From: Arthrobacter frigidicola
GTDB taxonomy: Bacteria; Actinomycetota; Actinomycetes; Actinomycetales; Micrococcaceae
Length of the DNA stretch: 64,000 nt
Direction of reading: 5' to 3'
Assembly: GCA_003602285.1 (NCBI GenBank)
Contig: QZVU01000002.1
Span: 1 to 64,000 of the forward strand
Shown here: in pieces, positions 46,972 to 53,405 of the stretch
Numbering within the stretch: position 1 is the stretch's first letter
Layout of the letters: each line of letters opens with the position of its first letter
Made by a program: the position numbers and the translations under genes
Notes under the pieces: generated by a model
The model's input: the letters and a program-made list of their open reading frames with translations, nothing else
Told to the model about the DNA's origin: nothing
Databases searched by the model: none

Positions 46972-47343
46972 ATGAGCACCGGAACTAACTTCACCAAAAT
47001 GGCCCGCAAGCACTTCGGCATTGGCCCACGCACCCGCCAGCACCGCAACGGGCTGGCCCTCAAGGCTGAAATCATCGAAGCAATCGAGACCTCAAACCTC
47101 TACCCAGGTTATTACAACGAACAAATGTCAACACTCTTCGGCGCCGCACTGCCTGTCGCCCGCTCCTACCGGAAGCACGTAGACGGCGGGCGCATCGACC
47201 CGATGACCTCATACGAGATCGAGATGATGAGCCCATGGCAATTCTCGGCCTTCGTCGGAGAGATGATCGACGCCGGAATCAGCAACAACTACGAAGGCGA
47301 GATGTTCTTCCGGTCAATGCGGAAGGAACTGGTGAGCGCATGA
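46972..47343 (+). CDS. Phage protein of unknown function
   Basis: 123 residues from ATG 46972 (GGAAGG about 7 nt upstream). A TTG at 46939, 7 nt after the promoter -10, would add 11 residues (KRTTTAEGKT) on a leaderless transcript and cannot be excluded. The N-terminal part is basic (FTKMARKHFGIGPRTRQHRNG); the rest is helical with acidic stretches (SYEIEMMSPWQFSAFVGEMIDAG). No domain is recognised; a small DNA-binding or accessory early protein is possible. Its stop overlaps the next start (ATGA). Confidence 0.7.
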   Translation: MSTGTNFTKMARKHFGIGPRTRQHRNGLALKAEIIEAIETSNLYPGYYNEQMSTLFGAALPVARSYRKHVDGGRIDPMTSYEIEMMSPWQFSAFVGEMIDAGISNNYEGEMFFRSMRKELVSA

Positions 47344-47516
47344 GTGATTATGTAGTAACTGCGGACGATGCGGCGGTGGAACGGGTGGCGGAATCTATAC
47401 ATGGCACGGACTTGAGATACGAGAAGCCGTGGGCAACTGAAGACGTGTGGGTCAAGTACCAGATGCGCAGGAGGGCCCGCGCCGTTCTCGCCACCTTGAG
47501 GGAGGCGGGCGCATGA
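47340..47516 (+). CDS. Small phage protein of unknown function
   Basis: 58 residues: it starts MSDYVVTADDAAVERVAESI and has a basic helical end VKYQMRRRARAVLATLREAGA. It overlaps the previous stop by 4 bases (ATGA). Its own end lies in the motif GGAGGCGGGCGCATGA, which also starts an 8-codon frame (47513-47539) running into the integrase start. Size and position fit an excisionase-like or regulatory protein, but no helix-turn-helix is evident. Confidence 0.6.
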   Translation: MSDYVVTADDAAVERVAESIHGTDLRYEKPWATEDVWVKYQMRRRARAVLATLREAGA

Positions 47517-47539
47517 GCGAGGCGACTAGCGATGCGTAA
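47513..47539 (+). other. Eight-codon frame overlapping the integrase start
   Basis: ATG AGC GAG GCG ACT AGC GAT GCG TAA begins in the ATGA overlap of the previous gene and ends 8 bases inside the integrase gene. It has GGAGG about 7 nt upstream, whereas the integrase ATG has only GAGG within this frame. It may carry ribosomes from the upstream gene to the integrase start by reinitiation. It may also be chance. Confidence 0.35.
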
Positions 47540-48635
47540 GATTTATCCGTATCACGGGAAGACGAAGACGACTTACCGGGTCATCTACTCCACCAACGGT
47601 GTGCGTGCCGCGGAGACGTTCGACACCGAAGCCGAAGCGATAATGTTCAACACGCTCCTGGACCGGCACGACGGGAACGGGGCTAGGGCGCTCCGGTTGC
47701 TCGAGGAAGCACGCGGGGAAGGCCCCACGTTGGCCGAGTCGATGCGCGCCCACGTTGACCAGTTGATCGGTGTCGGGCCCGGAACTTTGAAACGCTACCG
47801 GACCAGCATCGACCAACACTTCTCACGACTCGGGCTCATCAAGACGGCGCGACTCACCCAAGCCGACATCAAACACTGGGTCCAAGAAATGGAAGCCAAC
47901 GGTTACACGGCGAAAACCATCCTCAACCACAAAGGGTTCCTCGCCGCCGCACTCAACACCGCCGTCAACCACCAGATCATCAGCCACAACCCCGCCAAAG
48001 GAGTCAAAGTCGGGGCGGGCATGGCTCATGAGGAACCCATCCGCTACATCACCGGCGACCAATGGAAACTGATTATTGAGAACATGGCCCCGCATTACCG
48101 GCCGTTCTTCCAATTCCTACTAGCGACGGGGATGAGGTTCGGGGAAGCGACCGCGTTGGTTGCATCCGACTTCGACCTCACACAGCAGCCGGCGTTGGTT
48201 CGTGTATCCAAAGCGTGGAAGGAAAACGGTTCAGGTGGTCACGTCCTGGGCCCGCCTAAGACACGCAAAGGACGCCGCACCGTCTCAGTACCCGGCGCCA
48301 CCGTTGAGCTCATCCTGCCCCTCATACAGCAGGCGGGGACAGGGCTCGTGTTCACCAACACACTCGGCGGACGCATCCTCTCATCCGCGGCGCACAAGAT
48401 TTGGGGGCCCGCATGTTTGAAAGCCGGGTTCACAGCAGAGAACAAGCCGCGCATCCACGACATCCGCCACACCAGTGCGTCCATCCTCCTCCGACAAGGG
48501 CTCGACATGTACCAGCTCAGTCGCCGCCTCGGACACGCCAACATCCAAATGAGCATCGACAAATACTCCGACCTCATGCCCGACGCACACTTCAACAGCG
48601 CCGACATCGCAACCCAAGCACTCGAAGCCTTCTAG
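47532..48635 (+). CDS. int: Phage integrase, tyrosine recombinase
   Basis: 367 residues. It has an N-terminal arm-binding region, a SAM-like core-binding domain (about 67-155, TLAESMRAHVDQLIG...NHKGFLAAALNTAVNHQII) and a catalytic domain with Arg202 (LATGMRFGEA), Lys in PPKTRKGRRT, His309 and Arg312 (HDIRHTSAS), a second His in RRLGHANIQMS and nucleophile Tyr345 (DKYSDL). It catalyses integration and excision, here probably at tRNA-Ser(GCU). It is co-directional with the tRNA and 0.7 kb from it. All catalytic residues are intact. Confidence 0.94.
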   Translation: MRKIYPYHGKTKTTYRVIYSTNGVRAAETFDTEAEAIMFNTLLDRHDGNGARALRLLEEARGEGPTLAESMRAHVDQLIGVGPGTLKRYRTSIDQHFSRLGLIKTARLTQADIKHWVQEMEANGYTAKTILNHKGFLAAALNTAVNHQIISHNPAKGVKVGAGMAHEEPIRYITGDQWKLIIENMAPHYRPFFQFLLATGMRFGEATALVASDFDLTQQPALVRVSKAWKENGSGGHVLGPPKTRKGRRTVSVPGATVELILPLIQQAGTGLVFTNTLGGRILSSAAHKIWGPACLKAGFTAENKPRIHDIRHTSASILLRQGLDMYQLSRRLGHANIQMSIDKYSDLMPDAHFNSADIATQALEAF

Positions 48636-48639
48636 CATC

Positions 48640-48687
48640 CTTCGCTTTTACCGTAGATAAACTGCACATATGCGGGTAGACTGGGGG
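48640..48687 (+). promoter_or_regulatory. Phage promoter, copy 2
   Basis: -35 TAGATA (48654-48659), 17-bp spacer, -10 TAGACT (48677-48682), GGGGG. It is nearly the same as copy 1 upstream of the -35 and after the -10. It ends 6 nt after the -10 at the ATG of the next gene, so that mRNA should be leaderless. Confidence 0.72.
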
Positions 48688-48688
48688 A

Positions 48689-48847
48689 ATGAGCAACCAT
48701 ACTGAGGCTGAGCAGGATGAACTGGGCGAACTCATTTACGATTCGAGCCTTCGCCACACGGGCCACGCGTTCACCGTCGGATCCTTCAATGTGGCCGGGG
48801 ATATTCTCGCCGCCGGATACCGCAAGGTTGAGGAGGCGGGCGCATGA
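48689..48847 (+). CDS. Small phage protein of unknown function
   Basis: 52 residues: acidic N-terminus (SNHTEAEQDELGELIYD) followed by SSLRHTGHAFTVGSFNVAGD and a C-terminus ILAAGYRKVEEAGA. It starts 6 nt after the -10 of promoter copy 2 and overlaps the next gene (ATGA). The end shares the GGAGGCGGGCGCATGA junction with the gene at 47340-47516. No family is recognised. Confidence 0.6.
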   Translation: MSNHTEAEQDELGELIYDSSLRHTGHAFTVGSFNVAGDILAAGYRKVEEAGA

Positions 48848-48993
48848 ACGAGGACCAAGGGTCATTCATCACAGTGCCGCTAGACGACCCAGTGGCGAAC
48901 GCGCTGGCGAACGTGAAGAACGCCGCCGCCCGATTCTCTTACCCGCAGCGGGTCTGGGTCGGGCAGGCGGGCGCATCTGATGGCGCATGTTGA
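48844..48993 (+). CDS. Small phage protein of unknown function
   Basis: 49 residues: MNEDQGSFITVPLDDPVANA, then LANVKNAAARFSYPQRVWVG. It follows the previous gene by ATGA overlap and ends ten bases before a convergent gene. It has another GGCGGGCGCAT near its end, here without an in-frame ATG junction. No family is recognised. Confidence 0.5.
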   Translation: MNEDQGSFITVPLDDPVANALANVKNAAARFSYPQRVWVGQAGASDGAC

Positions 48994-49002
48994 GGTGCGA
49001 CC

Positions 49003-49284
49003 TTAGCGTTCGCGTTTGGGGGTCTCGCGCCGTCTGACCAGTGTTGCGGGTACCCATGCTGTGCGTGCGCGCGAGTATTCGATCCACTGAACCTGGACGA
49101 GCGTGTCGGTCCAGGCCATCGCGAACCCTTTCACCGTTCGTGGGCCGTCCGGAAACTGCAGGTCAGCCCAGATTGCCGGCGCCCGCTCACTAGTCCAGTG
49201 GATGCCCGTCGTTGGCGGCTCAACCTGCGCAGGCGGCTGGAACCTATCCGCGGACGGAGGAATGCCATGCCAACCACTACTCAC
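49003..49284 (-). CDS. Phage protein of unknown function
   Basis: 93 residues from GTG 49284, which has TATTGT 7 nt upstream on the minus strand and no ribosome binding site. Pro-rich N-terminus (HGIPPSADRFQPPAQVEPPTTG), then a beta-rich part GPRTVKGFAMAWTDTLVQVQWIEYSRARTAWVPATLVRRRE. The strong basic end suggests nucleic-acid contact but nothing is recognised. It could be the last gene of the leftward late transcript or have its own promoter. Confidence 0.6.
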   Translation of the reverse strand: MSSGWHGIPPSADRFQPPAQVEPPTTGIHWTSERAPAIWADLQFPDGPRTVKGFAMAWTDTLVQVQWIEYSRARTAWVPATLVRRRETPKRER

Positions 49285-49295
49285 TTAAACGACAA

Positions 49296-49323
49296 TAGCC
49301 CGCCCTCCGAAGAGGGCGGGCTA
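49296..49323. promoter_or_regulatory. Perfect palindrome between divergent phage genes
   Basis: TAGCCCGCCCTC (49296-49307), loop CGAA, GAGGGCGGGCTA (49312-49323). It is flanked by -10-like hexamers pointing outward: TATTGT on the minus strand (toward the gene at 49284) and TATACT on the plus strand (toward the gene at 49362). It lies between start codons, not after a gene, so an operator or attenuator is more likely than a terminator. Confidence 0.5.
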
Positions 49324-49361
49324 TACTTCTGTCACTTCAACAACAACATGGGGAACCAGCA

Positions 49362-49496
49362 ATGCCACACACCAACGAGAAGCACACCAAAATCTGCCCC
49401 CGCTGCTCCCACCCCCGGAAAGGCGCCGAATCCTTCTGCACACAGGAGTGCATGGACGCCCTACTCGAAGAATGGGCCGACAGCCACACCATGTAA
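49362..49496 (+). CDS. Small zinc-ribbon phage protein
   Basis: 44 residues: MPHTNEKHTKICPRCSHPRK then GAESFCTQECMDALLEEWAD. Two CxxC-type pairs (CPRC and CTQEC) form a likely treble-clef or zinc-ribbon knuckle. It points against the late operon and ends on the base before the stop codon of the convergent tail gene (49497). It starts 34 bases after a TATACT hexamer. Small zinc proteins of this kind are common in actinophages and often bind nucleic acid or host proteins; the role here is unknown. Confidence 0.6.
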   Translation: MPHTNEKHTKICPRCSHPRKGAESFCTQECMDALLEEWADSHTM

Positions 49497-51206
49497 CTAC
49501 AGTGGTGTAACCGTCGCATTCACCGCAGCAAACGAAATGAACGTCGTCAAATACTGGGTAGTGCCGGCCGGGTCGTAGCTCACCGTGATCCTCGCCCCGC
49601 TATTGGCCTTCACCTGAACCAGGTGTGTCCCCGAATAGGTCTGCCTCGCACTCGTGCCAATACTCGCAAGCCGCACCCCAAGCGATGCCGGACCAGGGAG
49701 GAGCGTCGCGTCCTTCGCCTCGATCATATAATTCGAAGGCGCCGATGCACTGCCCAGCGAGTCAGTGCCGCCGAAGATGCTCGAATCGACCTTCACGGAG
49801 CGGGCGTAAGGGCGCGGCGGGATGACTATCGAGCAGAACTCCCTAACCACCGTCGACGTGCCACCGCTGATCGTGGTCGCCCGGTACATTTCCACCGGCA
49901 GGTGTTCCAACGACGGCAGGCCCAGGAAGTTACCCAGCGCGCGGGCAAGGATCTTGTTTCCGTCGTCGTTCAGGTGGATATTGTCCGTAACGATCAGTTC
50001 CCACCGGTCTTCACTGGTGATACCCATAGCCTCGAACGTGCGGGCCATGTCGAAGAACAGTACGTGCTCGGGACCGAACTCATCGGCGATTTCCCGCATC
50101 GCCGCGCCGAACGCGCTCCACGGGACCGGGCGGGTCACGTCGTAGCGGGGCTGCTGGTGGACGAGGACCTGTACCACGCCGGGGTTGTCGTTCTTGATCG
50201 CGGTCACCCACGTCCGCAGGTTGGTTTTGTAGGTGTCGACGGGGATGCTGTTGGCCCAGTCATTCGAGCCGATCATGTGGGTGACGAGGGTCGGTTGGAG
50301 CGCCGCGATCTTCGCCTGCGTGGCCGTGGTGAGGTAGTTCGATGATTGTGTGCCACCGATTGCCCCGTTATAGAACTGCGCCCCACTGGTCGGTTTCGTT
50401 GTCGCGTCTGCGAGGTTGATGACAGGGCGGGAGGTCAGGAGTGCGCTGAGGCGGCTGTACCAGCGGAAGTCCGTGGCTGAAGCGGTGCCGCCGTTCGCAG
50501 TCGAAGATCCGAGGCTGACCCATGTTGCGGCGGTTGCGCTCTGGTTCCGGAGGGCGGCTTCCCACCGTTTCAGGGCGCGCTGGAACGGTGACGCGTAGAC
50601 ATCGTTGGCGATCTTCTCCACTTCCTGCCGTGCAGGAGAAGCGGTGTCCGTCAGGGTGTCGTTGATCTGCGCCTTCACGGCGTTGTTGGCGTCCGTCCCC
50701 GCCATAGCCAATTCGGTGGTTACGGCGGCGGTCGTGGTGTAGCCCCGCTCCGCAAGCTCCGTATCCACGAGCGCGTCCACCGCCGCCCGGGTCTGCGTCC
50801 CAGCCCCGTTCACCGCGGCGCTGATGGCATCATCCGCCGGCGCGCCCACGAGAGCAGCAGCGGCCGCAGCGTTCGCGGCGGACTCCGCCACATCATCCGC
50901 CACCCCCTGCACCCCCTCGAGCGCGGCAACAGCAACATTCTTCAACCCCTCATAGGAGGTCAGGTACCCGGTGAAACCGCCGCCAGCCCACGCGACCCGG
51001 TCAAGTGTTGCGTGGGTGAACGCGGGCCCGAACCCGTTGGCGTTCACCTGGACGGGGTTCTCCAACGGCGTCCCGTCAACCGAGGTGATGTCCAGTGGGG
51101 TCTGGTTGGTGTCCCCGGGGGCGAAGATGGTGACAGTTGCGTCTTGTGCGACGTTCTCCGGGTTGGCTGGGTCGGCAGCGAAAATCTGGTCAAACGTGAA
51201 TGCCAT
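49497..51206 (-). CDS. Phage tail protein with SGNH hydrolase domain
   Basis: 569 residues. The N-terminal about 90 residues resemble tail-fibre attachment regions (DATVTIFAPGDTNQTPLDI...ENPVQVNANGFGPAF); an Ala-rich helical stalk follows to about 220. Residues about 225-435 are an SGNH hydrolase: VSLGSSTANGG (nucleophile Ser235, with the usual Asp of GDS replaced by Ser), MIGSNDWANS (block III) and TDNIHLNDDG (Asp408, His411). A C-terminal beta domain (about 435-569) may bind the receptor. The enzyme may remove acyl groups from host surface polymers during adsorption. GAAGGAAGG precedes the ATG. It follows the lysis genes rather than the tail genes. Confidence 0.8.
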   Translation of the reverse strand: MAFTFDQIFAADPANPENVAQDATVTIFAPGDTNQTPLDITSVDGTPLENPVQVNANGFGPAFTHATLDRVAWAGGGFTGYLTSYEGLKNVAVAALEGVQGVADDVAESAANAAAAAALVGAPADDAISAAVNGAGTQTRAAVDALVDTELAERGYTTTAAVTTELAMAGTDANNAVKAQINDTLTDTASPARQEVEKIANDVYASPFQRALKRWEAALRNQSATAATWVSLGSSTANGGTASATDFRWYSRLSALLTSRPVINLADATTKPTSGAQFYNGAIGGTQSSNYLTTATQAKIAALQPTLVTHMIGSNDWANSIPVDTYKTNLRTWVTAIKNDNPGVVQVLVHQQPRYDVTRPVPWSAFGAAMREIADEFGPEHVLFFDMARTFEAMGITSEDRWELIVTDNIHLNDDGNKILARALGNFLGLPSLEHLPVEMYRATTISGGTSTVVREFCSIVIPPRPYARSVKVDSSIFGGTDSLGSASAPSNYMIEAKDATLLPGPASLGVRLASIGTSARQTYSGTHLVQVKANSGARITVSYDPAGTTQYLTTFISFAAVNATVTPL

Positions 51207-51233
51207 TGGGGGCCTTCCTTCTTAAAACAGTGA

Positions 51234-51253
51234 AGGCCCCCACGAGAGGGCCT
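51234..51253 (-). terminator. Hairpin between the holin-like gene and the tail hydrolase gene
   Basis: On the minus strand AGGCCC and GGGCCT form a 6-bp stem followed by TCACTGTTTT, 19 bases after the holin-like gene. A weak terminator or processing site is possible. Confidence 0.4.
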
Positions 51254-51271
51254 AATGACAGGTGTTGCGGG

Positions 51272-51475
51272 TTAGGCGCGGTGCTTAGCGGTCGTGTTGG
51301 GTACGGCATACACGCCCGCTGAGGTGATGACGGTCGCGCACAGGGCAGTAACCCACTCACCCTGCGTGATCGCCTCACCGCCCAGCGAGGCAGCAGTGAC
51401 AGCGCCCGTGAGGATGACAGCGCCAGGTGCGACGAACGCGACAATGGCTTTCAGATACGGTGCGAAACGGTTCAA
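51272..51475 (-). CDS. Holin-like small membrane protein
   Basis: 67 residues with two hydrophobic segments (about 8-30 and 40-58) separated by LGGEAITQGEW, and a short basic end TTAKHRA. Two membrane helices, small size and location three genes from the endolysin fit a holin, which would form membrane lesions releasing the endolysin. The start overlaps the previous stop by 4 bases (ATGA). Confidence 0.65.
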   Translation of the reverse strand: MNRFAPYLKAIVAFVAPGAVILTGAVTAASLGGEAITQGEWVTALCATVITSAGVYAVPNTTAKHRA

Positions 51476-51837
51476 GGGGTCTCCTTCAGGTTGACGGTGG
51501 TTTCGATGGAGTCAATGGCGCTTTTCACGCCTGCCTCGGCGGCGGCCTGCACCCCGGCCAGCAGCTTGGCTTGATCGAACGGCTCGCCTTTGGAAAGCGC
51601 GGCGATGGCGCCGACGAGCCCCTTGATCTGGGCGTTGCCTGATGCGACCGATGATTCAAGGCGCGAGGCCCGGGTGTTGGCGGTCTTCGCGTAGTGCATG
51701 CTCAGGTACAGCAGATGCTCGGCGGAGTGCTCGGTGCCATGAAACGCCTTGTCGCCCGCCTTGAGCGGCAACTGCTGCTGCCAGATAAGCTGCCCATTAG
51801 CCAGGCCGTCGAGTTTCTGCTGATTCGTTTTTGCCAT
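51472..51837 (-). CDS. Phage protein of unknown function in the lysis cassette
   Basis: 121 residues, helical and soluble: MAKTNQQKLDGLANGQLIWQ then QQLPLKAGDKAFHGTEHSAEHLLYLSMHYAK and a C-terminal SAIDSIETTVNLKETP. It lies between the endolysin and the holin-like gene (11 bases after the first, 4-base overlap with the second). A role in lysis timing is inferred from position only. Confidence 0.7.
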   Translation of the reverse strand: MAKTNQQKLDGLANGQLIWQQQLPLKAGDKAFHGTEHSAEHLLYLSMHYAKTANTRASRLESSVASGNAQIKGLVGAIAALSKGEPFDQAKLLAGVQAAAEAGVKSAIDSIETTVNLKETP

Positions 51838-51848
51838 GGTGGGGTTCC

Positions 51849-52442
51849 TTACGGGAGGTAGATGCCGGGCAACCCAGCGATGAGCAGTTCAGGTGCGGGA
51901 GGAGCGCCCGTGTTTCCGGGCGCGATAGGGGTGACAGTTTCGACCCCCACGAAGCTGAGCGGGTCACGGCGTGAGTAGAGCCCATCGTTGTAGTTGATAG
52001 GCCACTTCACCGCGGACCAGTGGACGTGCGGCCCGCCGGAGCGCCCACTGTTGCCGGACAGCCCGAGGAGTGTGCCCGCGCTGATTCGCTGCCCCGTCAT
52101 GTGGTCGAGGTCGGTGCGGTTCATGTGCGCGTAGTAGGTGCCGAATTCGCCGTGGTCGATGAACACGGCGAGCCCAGTCGCCCACTTCGCGGCGGGGTCG
52201 GTGGTGAACCCCCACTTGATGCACATGTCGTAGGGCATGTCTCGGCCATCGCCGGAGAAGTCGACGACTCCATCACCGGGCGCGTAGATGGGCGTATCCA
52301 TGGGGCAGGCAATGTCGATGCCGTCGTGCCCGTAAGGCTGATAGTTCCCGTATACGGGGTGCGGGTTGTTCAGCGTCGGGTTGACGCCGAACACCTGGGA
52401 GAACGGCCAACCCGTTACAGGAAGCCTCGAGAGTAGAGTCAT
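51849..52442 (-). CDS. Endolysin, M23 family peptidase
   Basis: 197 residues. It is a LytM-type zinc endopeptidase with HxxxD (His39, Asp43 in GHDGIDIACPMDTPIYAP) and HxH (His139, His141 in GGPHVHWSAVKW), plus FIDHGEFGTYYAHM and ISAGTLLGLSGNSG. It should cleave peptidoglycan cross-bridges. There is no signal peptide, so a holin is needed. It ends with a Pro-rich tail and no obvious binding repeat. The start overlaps the previous stop (ATGA). Confidence 0.9.
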   Translation of the reverse strand: MTLLSRLPVTGWPFSQVFGVNPTLNNPHPVYGNYQPYGHDGIDIACPMDTPIYAPGDGVVDFSGDGRDMPYDMCIKWGFTTDPAAKWATGLAVFIDHGEFGTYYAHMNRTDLDHMTGQRISAGTLLGLSGNSGRSGGPHVHWSAVKWPINYNDGLYSRRDPLSFVGVETVTPIAPGNTGAPPAPELLIAGLPGIYLP

Positions 52443-52864
52443 GTGGTTTCCTGTCGGTCGTCTTGGGCTTGCTGCCGGATGTGCTCACGGATCAGCTGCG
52501 GATCCAAATACTCTTTGAGGGAATCCGGGATGCTCGGACGCGGCGGCGCTGAACCATCCCGCTCCCAAAGAAGGAACTGCTCAATGAAATTCATCGCCAC
52601 ACGGAAAGCCGCCGTGACCTTCCCAATCCCATCCCGAAGCTTCGTGATCTCCGCTTCCTGCGCGGTGCTCCTAGTGCGGAGGTCCTGGATGTCACTATCC
52701 AGCCGTGAGAGAGCCGAATTGTAGATACGCTCAGCCCTGTCATAGGCGGAAGCGTCAACTTCCAACTCTTTGACCTTCACCGTCGATTTACTCGTGTACC
52801 TGACACCGATGACCGATACAGCCCCCGTAATGAGGGCGATGATGATGCCAATCCACCAGTCCAT
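52439..52864 (-). CDS. Membrane-anchored coiled-coil phage protein
   Basis: 141 residues from ATG 52864. An N-terminal membrane helix (MDWWIGIIIALITGAVSVIG) is followed by a long coiled coil (VKVKELEVDASAYDRAERIY...SDIQDLRTRSTAQEAEITKLRDGI) and a soluble C-terminus. The layout recalls DUF2746-type actinophage proteins and spanin-like helpers of lysis. It overlaps the endolysin start by 4 bases and the previous stop by one (TAATG). Confidence 0.75.
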   Translation of the reverse strand: MDWWIGIIIALITGAVSVIGVRYTSKSTVKVKELEVDASAYDRAERIYNSALSRLDSDIQDLRTRSTAQEAEITKLRDGIGKVTAAFRVAMNFIEQFLLWERDGSAPPRPSIPDSLKEYLDPQLIREHIRQQAQDDRQETT

Positions 52865-53289
52865 TAGGAGATCACCCCGACGATCTGTCGGTGGTCGCGG
52901 TCCCGGTCCCCGGACATCCCGGACACGACCATCACAGCGCCGGCCATCAGGCCATAAACAATTGTTCCCATGTACCCGGTTGGTGCGTCGCCGACAAACC
53001 AGCCGATCAAGTAGAGGAAGCCCCAAAGGATGGGGACCAAGGTTAGCGCCATGAAAGCGTAACGGTCTCTCGGACGGGGCAGTACGCATGAAACCACCGC
53101 GACCACTCCCGCGAACCCCCACGCCATCCCCAAGTATTCGAGGGGCACATACGGGTTGATCCAGCCGAGGGTGGAAGTTCTGCCGCCCGCGTCCGGGGTG
53201 AGGACATAGGACGCTGATATTGCTATGTAGGCGGAACCAAATAAGAGTTGGAAGGCCCCGCGCCTGCCATTGATTTTCGGGGTAGCCAT
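52864..53289 (-). CDS. Phage membrane protein, four helices
   Basis: 141 residues with four hydrophobic segments (about 13-30, 52-72, 78-98, 103-122). AGGAGG precedes the ATG by about 5 nt. It is the first gene after the tandem hairpins, so it opens the lysis cassette. It may be a second holin or antiholin; nothing more specific can be said. Confidence 0.7.
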   Translation of the reverse strand: MATPKINGRRGAFQLLFGSAYIAISASYVLTPDAGGRTSTLGWINPYVPLEYLGMAWGFAGVVAVVSCVLPRPRDRYAFMALTLVPILWGFLYLIGWFVGDAPTGYMGTIVYGLMAGAVMVVSGMSGDRDRDHRQIVGVIS

Positions 53290-53338
53290 AAGGCCTCCTG
53301 CGTTATAAGTGTGTGAGCGCAGGGGTGTATGTTTAAGA

Positions 53339-53383
53339 CTCCCGCAAGGGAGGCTGGCACCCAGGGCTCAATCCTGGGTGCCA
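53339..53383 (-). terminator. Tandem hairpins between tail and lysis genes
   Basis: On the minus strand a stem TGGCACCCAGG (53355-53365 with 53373-53383) is followed by a second stem CTCCC-GCAA-GGGAG (53339-53352) and TCTTAAAC. They lie right after the tail gene ending at 53406 and before the lysis cassette, where partial termination would lower lysis-gene expression. Confidence 0.6.
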
Positions 53384-53405
53384 CACCTTTGTTTATGCGG
53401 TGGCG

